Below, piece by piece: positions 1-9,744 of a stretch of 64,000 bases of DNA (the first letter of the stretch is position 1; each line of letters opens with the position of its first letter). The stretch lies in contig NZ_JOBH01000014.1 in NCBI RefSeq assembly GCF_000717745.1, positions 124,001 through 188,000 of the forward strand, read 5' to 3'. The translations under genes were made by a program, and so were the position numbers. This stretch comes from Streptomyces violens (GTDB lineage: Bacteria; Actinomycetota; Actinomycetes; Streptomycetales; Streptomycetaceae). The notes below the pieces were generated by a model. It did not search any database. It saw only the letters and a list, made by a program, of their open reading frames with translations, and had not been told where the DNA came from.

Positions 1-501
1 CTGCTCGCCGCCGCGTCCGTCGCGATGGCCGCCGGCACGCTCTCACTGCCCGGCATCCTCGACGCCTTCCAGTGGTGGTGGGTGCCGTGGCAGATCGTCG
101 GCGGGCTGGTGTTCTTCACGGCCGGGCTCGCGGAGCTGCAGCGGCCGCCGTTCGACATGCCGGTGGCCGACTCGGAGATCATCTTCGGCGCGTACACCGA
201 GTACACCGGGCTGCGCTTCGCGCTCTTCCTGCTGGCCGAGTACGCCGGCATCGTCGTCCTCTGCGCGCTGACCGCCGTCCTCTTCCTGGGCGGCTGGCAC
301 GGTCCCTTCGGGGCCGACGGGCTGGGCTGGCTCTGGATGCTCCTGAAGACCGTCGTACTGGCCTTCGGCGTCATCTGGCTGCGGGTCAGCTACCCGCGGC
401 TGCGCGAGGACCAGCTGCAGAAGCTCGCCTGGACCTGCCTCATCCCGCTCGCTCTCGCCCAGATCGCCCTCACCGGCGTCATCAAGGTGGTGATCTCGTA
501 A
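1..501 (+). CDS. nuoH: NADH-quinone oxidoreductase subunit H, 5'-truncated by the window edge
   Basis: Membrane subunit of respiratory complex I that joins the peripheral arm to the proton-pumping arm and helps form the quinone chamber. Only the last 166 residues lie in the window; the frame is open from base 1. The fragment has hydrophobic helices and the family's conserved acidic quinone-site loop, here [13 protein letters not shown] followed by AYTEYTG. The stop codon overlaps the start of nuoI by one base (TAATG), indicating translational coupling within the nuo operon. The first in-frame ATG at 25 is internal, not the real start. Confidence 0.96.
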   Translation: MLAAASVAMAAGTLSLPGILDAFQWWWVPWQIVGGLVFFTAGLAELQRPPFDMPVADSEIIFGAYTEYTGLRFALFLLAEYAGIVVLCALTAVLFLGGWHGPFGADGLGWLWMLLKTVVLAFGVIWLRVSYPRLREDQLQKLAWTCLIPLALAQIALTGVIKVVIS

Positions 502-1118
502 TGGGCATCCCCGGCTCCGGCCTCGCCAAGGGCCTGGCCGTCACGCTCCGGACCATGACGAAGCGCACGGTCACCGAGCAGTACCCGGACGTCCAGCCCG
601 AGCTGCCGTCCCGTACCCGTGGCGTCATCGGGCTGTTCGAGGAGAACTGCACGGTCTGCATGCTGTGCGCCCGCGAGTGCCCGGACTGGTGCATCTACAT
701 CGACTCCCACAAGGAGACGGTGCCGCCGGCCGCCCCCGGAGGCCGCGAGCGCAGCCGTAACGTGCTCGACCGCTTCGCCATCGACTTCTCGCTGTGCATG
801 TACTGCGGCATCTGCATCGAGGTGTGTCCGTTCGACGCCCTCTTCTGGTCGCCGGAGTTCGAGTACGCCGAGACCGACATCCACGAACTGACCCACGAGC
901 GCGACAAGCTGCGCGAGTGGATGTGGACGGTGCCGGAGCCGCCCCCGCTCGACCCGGGCGCGGAGCAGCCCAAGGAGATCGCCGCCGCACAGAAGGCCGC
1001 CGACAAGCTGGCGGCCCAGCAGGCCAAGGAGGCCGAAGAGGCCGCGGCGGCCCAGCAGGCCGAATCCGGTCAGGCCGGGGAAGCCCCGCAGGCCAAGGAC
1101 GCAGGGGAGGAAGCGTGA
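501..1118 (+). CDS. nuoI: NADH-quinone oxidoreductase subunit I, 2x[4Fe-4S] ferredoxin subunit
   Basis: Peripheral-arm subunit of complex I that carries two [4Fe-4S] clusters and passes electrons toward quinone. The two cluster motifs are visible at Cys50/53/56/60 and Cys99/102/105/109, each ending in Cys-Pro. The product has 205 residues. After about residue 160 it runs into a low-complexity Ala/Glu/Lys/Gln tail, absent from shorter homologues and probably an actinobacterial extension. The ATG overlaps the nuoH stop and the end overlaps the nuoJ GTG. Confidence 0.96.
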   Translation: MGIPGSGLAKGLAVTLRTMTKRTVTEQYPDVQPELPSRTRGVIGLFEENCTVCMLCARECPDWCIYIDSHKETVPPAAPGGRERSRNVLDRFAIDFSLCMYCGICIEVCPFDALFWSPEFEYAETDIHELTHERDKLREWMWTVPEPPPLDPGAEQPKEIAAAQKAADKLAAQQAKEAEEAAAAQQAESGQAGEAPQAKDAGEEA

Positions 1119-1708
1119 CGCTCGCCGCCGCAAGCCACGGCTTCCTGACGCCCAGCGGCGTGGAGATCGCGTTCCTCCTCGTCGGCCTGGTCACCCTCGG
1201 CGCGGCCGTGGTCACCGTCACCACCAAGCAGCTCGTGCACGCCGCACTGTGGCTCGTGGTCGCCCTCGGCGGGATCGCCGTGGAGTACCTCCTGCTCACC
1301 GCGGAGTTCATCGCCTGGGTGCAGGTGCTCATCTATGTCGGTTCCGTGGTCGTTCTCCTTCTCTTCGGACTGATGCTGACCAAGGCGCCCATCGGCCGCT
1401 CGCCGGACGCCGACTCGGGCAACCGCTGGGCCGCGCTCCTGGTGGCCGTGGCCTCCGCCGCGGTCCTCGTCTGGGTCGTCGTCGACGCCTTCCGCGCGTC
1501 CTGGATCGACCTCGACGGTGCCGTCCAGGGCTCCACCGAGGTCTCCGGGCGCAGCCTCTTCCAGCACTGGGTGCTGCCCTTCGAGGCGCTGTCCGTGCTG
1601 CTGCTGGCCGCGCTGGTCGGCGCGATCGTCCTGTCCCGCAAGACCGGGGAGGGCTCCCAGGAGACCGGCCGCGCCGCGGCCCCCGTACGCCGAGAGGGAC
1701 AGCGCTGA
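1115..1708 (+). CDS. nuoJ: NADH-quinone oxidoreductase subunit J
   Basis: Small hydrophobic membrane-arm subunit of complex I, 197 residues with about five predicted membrane helices. The GTG start at 1115 overlaps the nuoI TGA (GTGA) and is preceded by GGGGAGG at a suitable distance, which fixes the start. The segment reading [20 protein letters not shown] is the typical conserved NuoJ helix. The C-terminus is charged and the stop overlaps the nuoK start. Confidence 0.95.
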   Translation: MTLAAASHGFLTPSGVEIAFLLVGLVTLGAAVVTVTTKQLVHAALWLVVALGGIAVEYLLLTAEFIAWVQVLIYVGSVVVLLLFGLMLTKAPIGRSPDADSGNRWAALLVAVASAAVLVWVVVDAFRASWIDLDGAVQGSTEVSGRSLFQHWVLPFEALSVLLLAALVGAIVLSRKTGEGSQETGRAAAPVRREGQR

Positions 1709-2073
1709 TGCATCTCGCCTACCCCGCCGTCCTCGCCGTCCTCCTCTTCTGCGTCGGCCTCTACGGCGTCCTCGCCCGGCGCAACGCGATCCTGGTCCTG
1801 ATGTCCGTCGAGCTGATGCTCAACGCCGTCAACCTCAACCTCGTCGCCTTCGACGTCTGGCTGCGCGACGCGCTCCACGCAGGCCAGGCGCTGACCCTCT
1901 TCACGATCGCCGTCGCCGCCGCCGAGATCGGCATCGGCCTCGCGATCGTCCTGCTCGTCTACCGCAACCGCGGCAGCTCCGACGTCGACAAGCTCACCGA
2001 CCTCGCCGAGCGCCCCACGGAGGACGAGCAGGCACAACCGCAGTCCCAGCAGCAGGCGGAGGCCGCCGCGTGA
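1708..2073 (+). CDS. nuoK: NADH-quinone oxidoreductase subunit K
   Basis: Three-helix antiporter-like subunit of complex I. It has 121 residues, longer than the usual 100 because of a hydrophilic Glu/Gln-rich C-terminal tail. The two membrane glutamates needed for proton translocation are present in the contexts [10 protein letters not shown] and AAEIGIGLA. Start and stop codons overlap nuoJ (TGATG) and nuoL (GTGA). Confidence 0.95.
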   Translation: MHLAYPAVLAVLLFCVGLYGVLARRNAILVLMSVELMLNAVNLNLVAFDVWLRDALHAGQALTLFTIAVAAAEIGIGLAIVLLVYRNRGSSDVDKLTDLAERPTEDEQAQPQSQQQAEAAA

Positions 2074-4103
2074 CGACCACGACCACCGCCGTCCTCGTCC
2101 CCCTCCTGCCGTTCCTGGGCGCCGCCTTCGGCCTCCTCCTGGGGCGGCGCGCACCCGGCTTCGTACGGCCGCTCGCCGTCCTGCCGACCCTCGCCGCGGC
2201 CGTACTGGCCGTCGTCGTGGCCGCACGGCAGGGCGGGGGAGCGGCGGTCGACGCCGCGACGCAGCTGGCCCCGACCGGCTCGGTCCCCATCGAGCTGGCC
2301 CTGCACATCGACGGCTTCGCCGCCCTGGTGGCAGTACTCGTCGGCGTCGTCGCCACGTGCGTGCAGCTCTACTCCACCGGCTACCTGCGCGACGACCCGC
2401 GCTACTCCTCGTACGCCGCGCTGGTCTCCCTCTTCACCTCCGCGATGCTGCTCGTCGTCTACTCCGGCGACCTGATGGTGCTGCTGGTCGGCTGGGAGAT
2501 CATGGGCATCTGCTCGTACTTCCTGGTCGGCCACTACTGGGAGACCGAGGCCGCCCGGTCCGCCTCCCTCAAGGCCTTCCTGGTCACCAAGCTCGGCGAC
2601 GTCCCCTTCCTGTTCGGTCTCTTCGCGCTCGCCGCGGACGCCGGCACCTTCCGCATCACCGGCGTACTGAACGCCGTCACCAGCGGCGATCTGCACCACC
2701 CGACGCTGATCGCGCTGCTCCTGCTCGCCGGTGTGGCGGGCAAGTCCGCGCAGTTCCCGCTGCACACGTGGCTGCCCGACGCGATGGCCGGCCCGACGCC
2801 GGTCTCCGCGCTGATCCACGCCGCCACGATGGTCGCGGCCGGTGTCTACTTCATCGCCCGGCTCCTCCCGGTCTTCGCGGCCTCCGCCGCCGCGCTGGTC
2901 GTACTCGCCGTGATGGCCGCCGTGACCATGGTCGGCTCGGCGCTCGCGGCCCTCGCCCAGGACGACATCAAGCGCGTCCTGGCGTACTCCACGGTCGGCC
3001 AGCTCGGCTACATGACCGGTGCGCTGGCCGTCGGCGACCGTGGTGCGGCCGTCTTCCACCTCCTCTCGCACGGCGCCTTCAAGGCGCTGCTCTTCCTCGG
3101 CGCCGGCGTGATCATCCACGCCGCCGGCACCAACTCGCTCGCCGCCATGTCGCGGATGCGCGGCCTGTCCAAGCGCATCCCCGACGCCTTCTGGACGGTG
3201 ACGGTCGCGCTCCTCGCGCTCGCCGCCATCCCGCCGTTCGCCGGCTTCTTCTCCAAGGAAGCCGTCCTCGGCGCCGCCGAGCACGCCGCCGTCGGCGAGG
3301 CCCACCTCGCCCTCGGCGGGGCCCATGGCGACCTCGGCTCCGTACCGACCGCCGCCGGCTGGACCGTACTGATCGCCGGCCTGCTCACCGCCCTCCTCAC
3401 GGCCGCCTACGCGACCCGTCTGTGGCTGCTGGCCTTCTTCGGCCGCGGCCCGCAGGAGGCCCCCGACCACGGCAAGCAGCCGTTCGCCATGAACGCCGTG
3501 CTGTGGGTGCTCTTCATCCCCACCGCCGCGTTCGGCATCGCCGCGCCCGTCCTCCCGGACTGGTTCGACGGCAACGCACTGACGCCGACCCTGGTCACCT
3601 CCGTCCTCGGCACCGGCCTCGCACTGGCCGGCGCGCTGATCATGTACGGCGCCTGGCGCCACACCACCGCGGCCGCGGCCCGCCGGCCGATCGGCGCCGT
3701 CGCGGTGGACCCGGACGCGGCCCCCGCGGTCTCCGAGGAAGAGGCCATCGCCACGCATGCCGCGGCCTACGGGGACAACGCCGGAGCGCCGGACCCGGCC
3801 GACCCGGGCCGTCTCCTCCTCGGCCCGCTGCACGCCCCGGCGACCTGCGGCTTCCACCTGGACGCCGCGTACACCGCGCTCTTCGTCCGGCCCGTACGCG
3901 CCGCCGCTCGGATCGTCCGCTTCCTCGACCGCGAGGTCGTCGACACGTACGTGCACGGCGCCGGCACCGGAGCCCGCTGGCTGGGCTCGGCCGTCCGCCG
4001 GGCACAGACCGGCAACGTGCAGACCTACCTCGGCGCGCTGCTCGCGGGCTCACTCGTGCTGGCCGTCGCCGCCGTCCTCGTCGCTACGGGCACGGGAGCC
4101 TGA
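2070..4103 (+). CDS. nuoL: NADH-quinone oxidoreductase subunit L
   Basis: Largest proton-pumping subunit of complex I, Mrp-antiporter type, 677 residues from a GTG that overlaps the nuoK stop. The key membrane Glu lies in [14 protein letters not shown] and the conserved helix-break region reads [14 protein letters not shown]. Many membrane spans follow. Residues from about 530 to 600 form a hydrophilic Ala/Asp/Pro-rich insertion before the final helices, a variable part of the family. The upstream open frame before 2070 is the out-of-frame shadow of nuoJ/nuoK. Confidence 0.96.
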   Translation: MTTTTTAVLVPLLPFLGAAFGLLLGRRAPGFVRPLAVLPTLAAAVLAVVVAARQGGGAAVDAATQLAPTGSVPIELALHIDGFAALVAVLVGVVATCVQLYSTGYLRDDPRYSSYAALVSLFTSAMLLVVYSGDLMVLLVGWEIMGICSYFLVGHYWETEAARSASLKAFLVTKLGDVPFLFGLFALAADAGTFRITGVLNAVTSGDLHHPTLIALLLLAGVAGKSAQFPLHTWLPDAMAGPTPVSALIHAATMVAAGVYFIARLLPVFAASAAALVVLAVMAAVTMVGSALAALAQDDIKRVLAYSTVGQLGYMTGALAVGDRGAAVFHLLSHGAFKALLFLGAGVIIHAAGTNSLAAMSRMRGLSKRIPDAFWTVTVALLALAAIPPFAGFFSKEAVLGAAEHAAVGEAHLALGGAHGDLGSVPTAAGWTVLIAGLLTALLTAAYATRLWLLAFFGRGPQEAPDHGKQPFAMNAVLWVLFIPTAAFGIAAPVLPDWFDGNALTPTLVTSVLGTGLALAGALIMYGAWRHTTAAAARRPIGAVAVDPDAAPAVSEEEAIATHAAAYGDNAGAPDPADPGRLLLGPLHAPATCGFHLDAAYTALFVRPVRAAARIVRFLDREVVDTYVHGAGTGARWLGSAVRRAQTGNVQTYLGALLAGSLVLAVAAVLVATGTGA

Positions 4104-4105
4104 TC

Positions 4106-5785
4106 GTGAACCACACCGTCATGCAGATCCTCCTCGCGGGCGTCGTCGTGCTCCCGCTGATCGGCGCACTCGCGGCGCTGCTCCCGGCCCCGCCCGGCCT
4201 GAAGGGCCGCAACCCGGACCAGGCCGTGCTCCGCCACGGCGTGACCGTCACCGGCGTCGTCCTGGCCGCGTCCATCGCGCTCGCGGCCGGCTTCGACCAC
4301 GGCGATCCCGCCCGGATGCAGGCTCAGACGGATATCAGCTGGATCCCGGCGCTGGGCATCCGTATCCACCTCGGCATCGACGGCATCTCGCTCCCCCTCC
4401 TGGTCCTGACCGCGCTGCTGACGTTCCTCTGCGCGCTCTACAGCTACTTCAAGATGCCTGCGGGCCCGTCTCCCAAGGCATTTGTCGCGCTGATCCTCGT
4501 GCTCGAGTCCGGCACCCTCGCCACCTTCGCCGTCCTCGACCTGATGCTCTTCTTCCTGGCCTTCGAGATGGTCCTCATCCCGATGTACTTCCTGATCAAC
4601 CGCTGGGGCGGCGAGAACAGGCAGTACGCCGCTTGGAAGTTCATCCTCTACACGCTGCTCGGCTCCGTCGTGATGCTGCTGGGCCTCCTCCTCATCGGCC
4701 TGAAGTCCGGCACTTTCGACATGGTGGCACTCGCCACTGACAACGGCCCGAAATCCCAGCTCAGCCACACGGTTCAGCTCGTGGCGGTGCTCGCGATCGG
4801 CGTCGGCCTGGCGGTCAAGGCGCCGATGTGGCCGCTGCACAGCTGGCTGCCCGACGCCCACACCGCGGCCCCCACCGTCGGCTCGGTCCTGCTCGCCGGC
4901 GTACTGCTGAAGATGGGCACGTACGGGTTCGTACGCATCGCGCTGCCGATCGCGCCGGACGGCATGCACACCTTCGCGCCGTACCTCGCCGCCTTCGCCG
5001 CAGTCGGGATCGTCTACGGCTCGCTCGCCTGCCTCGCGCTCGCCCGCCGCGGCGCCAAGGGCGACCTCAAGCGCCTGATCGCCTACAGCTCGGTCGGCCA
5101 CATGGGCTTCGTACTGCTCGGCATCGCGTCCATGACGCCCACCGGCATCAACGGCGCGCTCTTCGCCAACATCGCCCACGGCCTCATCACCGGCCTGCTC
5201 TTCTTCCTGGTCGGCGCGCTCAAGGACCGGTACGGGACCACCGACCTGGACCGGCTCGCGGGCCGGACCGGCGCCGCCCTCTACGGACGCGCGCCCCGCT
5301 TCGGCGGCCTGCTCGCCTTCGGGGCGATCGCCTCGCTCGGCCTGCCCGGACTGGCCGGCTTCTGGGGCGAGATGCTCGCGATGTTCGGCGCCTTCAAGCC
5401 CGCCGACGGCCTCAGCCGCCCCGCCTTCCTGACCTTCATGGTGCTGGCCGGCCTCGGCACCCTGCTGACCGCTGCGTACCTCCTCGTCGTGGTCCGCCGG
5501 GTCTGCATGGGCAGCAAGGAGACCGCTGAGCAGGAAGCGCTGGCCGCCACTCCCGAGGAGGGCGCGACCGCCGGGGTCACCCCGGGTCCGGCTGCCTCGA
5601 CCACCGCCGCCACGGCCCCCACCGCGGTCAAGGAGAAGGCCCCCGCCATCCCCGACATCGCCCCCTACGAGTACGTGGCCTGGACCCCGCTGGCCGCCCT
5701 CACCGTCCTCGCCGGTCTCTGGCCCGCGGCCCTGCTGGGCCTCAGCGACCCGGCCGTGCAGAACCTCCTCGGAGGCGGTAGCTGA
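4106..5785 (+). CDS. nuoM: NADH-quinone oxidoreductase subunit M
   Basis: Second antiporter-like proton-pumping subunit of complex I, 559 residues. The membrane Glu lies in FEMVLIPMYFLI and the discontinuous helix carries KAPMWPLHSWLPDAH. I chose GTG at 4106, two bases after the nuoL stop, with GGGAG at 4094; an in-frame ATG five codons later (4121) is an alternative. Residues from about 470 to 520 form an Ala/Thr/Pro-rich cytoplasmic stretch before the last helix. Confidence 0.95.
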   Translation: MNHTVMQILLAGVVVLPLIGALAALLPAPPGLKGRNPDQAVLRHGVTVTGVVLAASIALAAGFDHGDPARMQAQTDISWIPALGIRIHLGIDGISLPLLVLTALLTFLCALYSYFKMPAGPSPKAFVALILVLESGTLATFAVLDLMLFFLAFEMVLIPMYFLINRWGGENRQYAAWKFILYTLLGSVVMLLGLLLIGLKSGTFDMVALATDNGPKSQLSHTVQLVAVLAIGVGLAVKAPMWPLHSWLPDAHTAAPTVGSVLLAGVLLKMGTYGFVRIALPIAPDGMHTFAPYLAAFAAVGIVYGSLACLALARRGAKGDLKRLIAYSSVGHMGFVLLGIASMTPTGINGALFANIAHGLITGLLFFLVGALKDRYGTTDLDRLAGRTGAALYGRAPRFGGLLAFGAIASLGLPGLAGFWGEMLAMFGAFKPADGLSRPAFLTFMVLAGLGTLLTAAYLLVVVRRVCMGSKETAEQEALAATPEEGATAGVTPGPAASTTAATAPTAVKEKAPAIPDIAPYEYVAWTPLAALTVLAGLWPAALLGLSDPAVQNLLGGGS

Positions 5786-7380
5786 TGATGACTGTCCTCG
5801 CAGCGAGCGCCGGGAGCGCAGCGGCCGGCGGGACCGCCACGCACGCGGCGGGCGGCGTGACGAGCCTCGTCCAGTCCGTGGACTGGCTCGCCATCGCCCC
5901 GCCCACCCTCGCCGCCGTCTTCGCCCTGATCGTCCTCGTCGCCGATCTCTTCCTCTCCGAGCGCCGTAAGCCGCTCCTCGGGTGGATCAGCGTCCTGGGC
6001 CTGGTCCTGGCCGGCCTGTCGCTGCTGCCGCTCCTGAAGGGCGACCGCACCACCTTCTGCCTCACCGCGCGCCCCGAGGTGTGCAGCTACGAGGCCGACC
6101 ACTTCGCGCTCGTCGTCCAGCTGCTCGTCCTCGGTGGCGCGCTGCTCACCGCCCTGCTCTCGGTCAATCCGATCAAGGACGAGAAGCTGCCCGGCGGGGA
6201 GTTCTGGTTCCTGCTGCTGTCCTCGGCGGCCGGTGCCGCCCTGCTGCCGGCCTCCCGGGACCTCGCCACGCTGGTCATCGCCCTCGAAGTGGCCTCGCTG
6301 CCCGCGTTCGCCCTCGTGGGCATCAGGCGCGGCGACCGGCTCTCCTCCGAGGCGGCGCTGAAGTTCTTCCTCTCCTCGGTCACCGCGACCGCCGTGATGC
6401 TGCTCGGCGTGAGCTTCGTGTACGCCGCCACCGGCAGCATGCACCTCGCCCAGGTGGCCGAGGCGCTCACCCAGCCGGACCCGCGGCTGGACGTGCTGGC
6501 CAAGGCCGGTGTCGCGCTCACCCTCGTGGGCTTCGCCTTCAAGACGGCCGCCGCGCCGTTCCACTTCTGGGTGCCCGACACGTATGTCGGCGCGCCGCTC
6601 CCGGTGGCCGCGTACCTCTCTGTGGTCGGCAAGGCCGTCGGCTTCTCCGGCCTGATCGTTGTCACGGTCAAGGCGTTCCCCTCGTACAGCGACGTCTGGG
6701 GCCCGGTCCTCGCCGTACTGGCCGCGCTCACCATGACGGTCGGCAACGTCGCCGCGCTGCGCCAGCGCCCCGACCGTGCGCACAGTGCCGTACGCCTGCT
6801 GGCCTGGTCCTCCGTCGGCCAGGCCGGGTACCTCCTGGTACCGATCGCGTCCGCCGCGTACTCCGATGACGCCGCACACGCCATCGGGTCCACGGTGGCG
6901 TACGCCCTCATGTACGCGGCGGTGAACCTCGGGGCCTTCGCGGTGGCCGCCCTCGTGGCCCGCACGCACCCGGGGAACCGCATCGCCGACTACCGGGGCC
7001 TGTACGCCGCGCACCCCGTATACGCGCTCGCCCTCGGCTTCTTCCTGCTGTGCCTGGCCGGCCTGCCGCCGGGCATCATCGGGCTGTTCGCCAAGGTCAC
7101 GGTCTTCTCGGCGGCCGTGGACGCGGGCCTGGCCTGGCTGGCCGTCGTGATGGCCGTCAACGTCGTGATCGCGCTCTACTACTACCTGCAGTGGACGGCG
7201 GTCCTCTTCCGCGCCCCCGAAGGCGCCTCCGAAGGCGCCCCCGAGGGCGAGGTCCGGCCCGCCCGGCCGCGCATCCCGGCCCCGCTCGCCACCGCCGTCG
7301 GCCTCACCGCGCTCGTCGGCATCGCGCTCTCCGGCGCCCCGCAGCTCGTACTGCGCTTCGCCTCGGGCGCGCTGCTCTAG
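5785..7380 (+). CDS. nuoN: NADH-quinone oxidoreductase subunit N
   Basis: Third antiporter-like subunit and last gene of the nuo operon, 531 residues. The membrane Glu lies in LEVASLPAFALVG and the broken-helix Lys/Pro region reads KTAAAPFHFWVPDTY. The ATG overlaps the nuoM stop (TGATG). The product ends with a hydrophobic helix and TAG at 7378-7380. No further nuo gene follows; the next gene has its own 160-base upstream region. Confidence 0.96.
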   Translation: MMTVLAASAGSAAAGGTATHAAGGVTSLVQSVDWLAIAPPTLAAVFALIVLVADLFLSERRKPLLGWISVLGLVLAGLSLLPLLKGDRTTFCLTARPEVCSYEADHFALVVQLLVLGGALLTALLSVNPIKDEKLPGGEFWFLLLSSAAGAALLPASRDLATLVIALEVASLPAFALVGIRRGDRLSSEAALKFFLSSVTATAVMLLGVSFVYAATGSMHLAQVAEALTQPDPRLDVLAKAGVALTLVGFAFKTAAAPFHFWVPDTYVGAPLPVAAYLSVVGKAVGFSGLIVVTVKAFPSYSDVWGPVLAVLAALTMTVGNVAALRQRPDRAHSAVRLLAWSSVGQAGYLLVPIASAAYSDDAAHAIGSTVAYALMYAAVNLGAFAVAALVARTHPGNRIADYRGLYAAHPVYALALGFFLLCLAGLPPGIIGLFAKVTVFSAAVDAGLAWLAVVMAVNVVIALYYYLQWTAVLFRAPEGASEGAPEGEVRPARPRIPAPLATAVGLTALVGIALSGAPQLVLRFASGALL

Positions 7381-7475
7381 GAGCTCCGAAGCAGCCTTAC
7401 CCGAACGGACGAATGCCCCCCTCCAGGGGCCGAGGGAACCACGCTCCGCCGTCTGGCGTTGACCAGAAACGGAGG

Positions 7476-7493
7476 GTCCACTGAAAAGTGGAC
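7476..7493. promoter_or_regulatory. Perfect inverted repeat upstream of htpX (candidate operator)
   Basis: GTCCACT and AGTGGAC are separated by GAAA, a perfect 7-bp inverted repeat 48 bases before the htpX start. It fits neither the HspR (HAIR) nor the CIRCE consensus. It could be an operator or an RNA hairpin in the leader; the sequence alone does not decide. Confidence 0.35.
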
Positions 7494-7540
7494 ACGTAAT
7501 CGCAAAGGGTTCCCCTGCCGCACGACCTGGAGGGCGTACC

Positions 7541-8404
7541 GTGCACCGCCGGCACAACGGGCTCAGGACCGCAGTACTCCTCGGGGGGCTGTCCGCGCTC
7601 ATCATCGTCATCGGCAGCCTGTTCGGCCGTACGGGCCTGTTCATCGCGGTCCTCGTCGCGCTGGGTACCAACGCGTACGCGTACTGGAACAGCGACAAGC
7701 TCGCCCTGCGCGCCATGCGGGCCCGCCCCGTCAGCGAGTTCCAGGCGCCCGAGCTCTACCGCATGGTCCGCGAGCTCTCCACGGCAGCGCGCCAGCCCAT
7801 GCCCCGCCTGTACATCTCGCCGACCCAGGCCCCGAACGCCTTCGCCACCGGCCGGAATCCGCGCAACGCCGCGGTCTGCTGCACCGAGGGCATCCTCCAG
7901 CTGCTGGACGAGCGCGAGCTGCGCGGCGTGATCGGGCACGAGCTCAGCCATGTCTACAACCGCGACATCCTGATCTCCTCCGTCGCGGGCGCGCTCGCCT
8001 CCGTGGTGATGTTCCTGGTGAACTTCGCCTGGCTGATCCCCATCGGCAGATCGGACGACGACGAGGGCCCCGGGCTGTTCGGCATGTTGCTGATCATGAT
8101 CCTCGGGCCGGTCGCCGCGTCCCTCATCCAGCTCGCCGTCAGCCGCTCCCGGGAGTACGAGGCGGACGCCTCCGGCGCCCGGCTCACGGGCGACCCGCTG
8201 GCTCTCGCCTCGGCCCTGCGGAAGCTGGAGTACGGCACACAGCAGCTCCCGCTGCCGCCGGAGCCGCGACTGGAGACGGCGAGCCACATGATGATCGCGA
8301 ATCCGTTCCGGGCCGGTGAGGGCCTTTCCAAGCTCTTCTCGACCCACCCGCCGATGCGGGAGCGCATCAGCCGCCTGGAGGAACTGGCAGGGTACAAACC
8401 GTGA
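7541..8404 (+). CDS. htpX: M48 family zinc metalloprotease HtpX
   Basis: Membrane-bound zinc endopeptidase that degrades misfolded membrane proteins under stress. The product has 287 residues. Two N-terminal helices (about residues 10-48) precede the catalytic domain, which has the zinc motif HELSH at His133/Glu134/His137, and the third-ligand Glu lies in [10 protein letters not shown] near residue 205. A second hydrophobic pair lies at about 150-200, the usual HtpX topology. GTG at 7541 is preceded by GGAGGG. The gene overlaps the next one by four bases (GTGA), so the two are probably cotranscribed. Confidence 0.93.
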   Translation: MHRRHNGLRTAVLLGGLSALIIVIGSLFGRTGLFIAVLVALGTNAYAYWNSDKLALRAMRARPVSEFQAPELYRMVRELSTAARQPMPRLYISPTQAPNAFATGRNPRNAAVCCTEGILQLLDERELRGVIGHELSHVYNRDILISSVAGALASVVMFLVNFAWLIPIGRSDDDEGPGLFGMLLIMILGPVAASLIQLAVSRSREYEADASGARLTGDPLALASALRKLEYGTQQLPLPPEPRLETASHMMIANPFRAGEGLSKLFSTHPPMRERISRLEELAGYKP

Positions 8405-8793
8405 AAACCATCCTGAACATCATCTGGCTCGTGCTGTCCGGCTTCTGGCTGTTCCTCGGCTACGCCCTGGCCGGCGTGATCATGTGCATCCTGATCATCA
8501 CGATTCCCTGGGGCATCGCGTCCTTCAGGATCGGCGTGTACGCCCTCTGGCCGTTCGGCTACACCACGGTCGAGCGGCGCGACGCGGGCGCCGCGTCCTG
8601 CCTGGGCAATGGCATCTGGCTGGTGCTCGCGGGTTGGTGGCTGGCGCTCGGGCACATCGTCACGGGCATCGCCCTGTGCGTCACGATCATCGGCATCCCC
8701 TTCGGCATCGCGAACTTCAAGCTGATCCCGGTGTCGCTGCTCCCGCTGGGCCGCGACATCGTCCGTACGGACCAGCCGTTCGCGGCACGCTGA
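8401..8793 (+). CDS. yccF: YccF family inner-membrane protein
   Basis: Small membrane protein of 130 residues with two repeated hydrophobic halves. Each half carries the family signature [10 protein letters not shown] or [13 protein letters not shown], followed by a Leu/Pro-rich LWPFG or LLPLG. That duplication is diagnostic of the YccF (DUF307) family, whose molecular function is unknown. GTG at 8401 overlaps the htpX stop, so expression is coupled to htpX and a link with envelope stress is an inference. Confidence 0.85.
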   Translation: MKTILNIIWLVLSGFWLFLGYALAGVIMCILIITIPWGIASFRIGVYALWPFGYTTVERRDAGAASCLGNGIWLVLAGWWLALGHIVTGIALCVTIIGIPFGIANFKLIPVSLLPLGRDIVRTDQPFAAR

Positions 8794-8837
8794 AACAGCG
8801 TCCGTCCGAGGCGGCTCCGTCCGCACGCAGAGACGCC

Positions 8838-8872
8838 GACGGGGCGGCGCGCCGTGCGCGTGCCGCCCCGTC
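8838..8872. terminator. Bidirectional hairpin between yccF-like gene and yajQ
   Basis: A perfect 11-bp stem, GACGGGGCGGC with GCCGCCCCGTC and a 13-base loop, sits between two convergent genes. There is no long T-run, as is usual in Streptomyces. Confidence 0.6.
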
Positions 8873-8903
8873 CGGTGTGTCCGTCGCCCCGTAGGCGCAG
8901 CGC

Positions 8904-9392
8904 CTACCGGTAGTTCACGAACTGGAGGGCGAAGTCCAGGTCCTTGCCCTTCAGAAGCTGCTGGACGGCCTGCAGGTCGTCGCGGCTCTTGGAGGAGACG
9001 CGCAGCTCGTCGCCCTGCACCTGCGCCTTGACGCCCTTGGGGCCCTCATCGCGGATGATCTTGGCGACCTTCTTCGCGTTCTCCTGCGAGATCCCCTCCT
9101 CGATCGAGGCGAAGATCTTGTACTCCTTGCCGGAGGCCTGCGGCTCACCCGCGTCCAGCGCCTTCAGCGAGATCCCGCGCTTGACCAGCTTGGACTGGAA
9201 GATGTCGAGGACGGCCTTCACACGCTCCTCTGCGTTCGCCCGCATCTCGATCTTCTCGCCCGACCACTCGATCGACGCGCCCACGCCCTTGAAGTCGTAG
9301 CGCTGCGAGATCTCCTTGGCGGCCTGGTTGAGGGCGTTGTCGACCTCCTGCCGCTCGACCTTCGAGACGATGTCGAAACTGGAGTCGGCCAT
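8904..9392 (-). CDS. yajQ: YajQ family nucleotide-binding protein (UPF0234)
   Basis: 162-residue protein of the YajQ family, reported in some bacteria to bind cyclic di-GMP or nucleotides. It begins [20 protein letters not shown] and contains [13 protein letters not shown] and the [18 protein letters not shown] region typical of the family. The start at 9392 is chosen because the protein then has the usual family length and begins in the conserved first strand; AGGAG lies upstream on the minus strand. The open frame extends further to 9455, but that part is not conserved. Confidence 0.93.
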   Translation of the reverse strand: MADSSFDIVSKVERQEVDNALNQAAKEISQRYDFKGVGASIEWSGEKIEMRANAEERVKAVLDIFQSKLVKRGISLKALDAGEPQASGKEYKIFASIEEGISQENAKKVAKIIRDEGPKGVKAQVQGDELRVSSKSRDDLQAVQQLLKGKDLDFALQFVNYR

Positions 9393-9595
9393 GTTGAGTT
9401 GGCTCCTCGTACGTAGATCCGTCAGGGACACGGCCCGTCCCGGACCGCCCCGCAAGCCTAGCCACCCGGCCGGCGGCCCCGGCCATGATCGGGGCGCGCG
9501 GAACCGAGTGGCGGACCACCCCCTGCCATCGGGTATGGTTTACGTCGTTGCCACGGAGCACCGCCGCAAAGCGGGGCGCCAAGGCAGCAATCCCA

Positions 9596-9677
9596 GGCGG
9601 TGTGCCCGAGCGGCCAAAGGGAGCAGACTGTAAATCTGCCGGCTCAGCCTTCCCAGGTTCGAATCCTGGCGCCGCCA
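9596..9677 (+). tRNA. tRNA-Tyr (GTA)
   Basis: 82-base class II tRNA. The acceptor stem is GGCGGTG with CGCCGCC (one G-T pair). The anticodon stem GCAGA/TCTGC encloses CTGTAAA, giving anticodon GTA at 9630-9632. A long variable arm follows and the T arm carries GGTTCGAATCC. The 3' CCA is not encoded. A hairpin terminator follows at once, so it is a single-tRNA unit. Confidence 0.97.
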
Positions 9678-9690
9678 CAGGAGAGCGAAA

Positions 9691-9715
9691 GGCCCCCACG
9701 GAAGTGGGGGCCTTT
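9691..9715 (+). terminator. Rho-independent terminator of tRNA-Tyr
   Basis: A 9-bp perfect stem, GGCCCCCAC with GTGGGGGCC around a GGAA tetraloop, is followed by TTT, 13 bases after the tRNA. Confidence 0.85.
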
Positions 9716-9744
9716 GCGTGTTTGCTGTGCGGTTGCTCGCGTAC

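Noticed and set aside
2357..4100. Second long plus-strand frame through nuoL joined to nuoM
   Set aside because: The part before 4106 is an Arg/Pro-rich out-of-frame reading of nuoL; only the nuoM part is real.
7459..7487. TTGACC at 7459 as the htpX -35
   Set aside because: No TANNNT hexamer lies 16-19 bases downstream; the match is probably chance in the inverted-repeat region.
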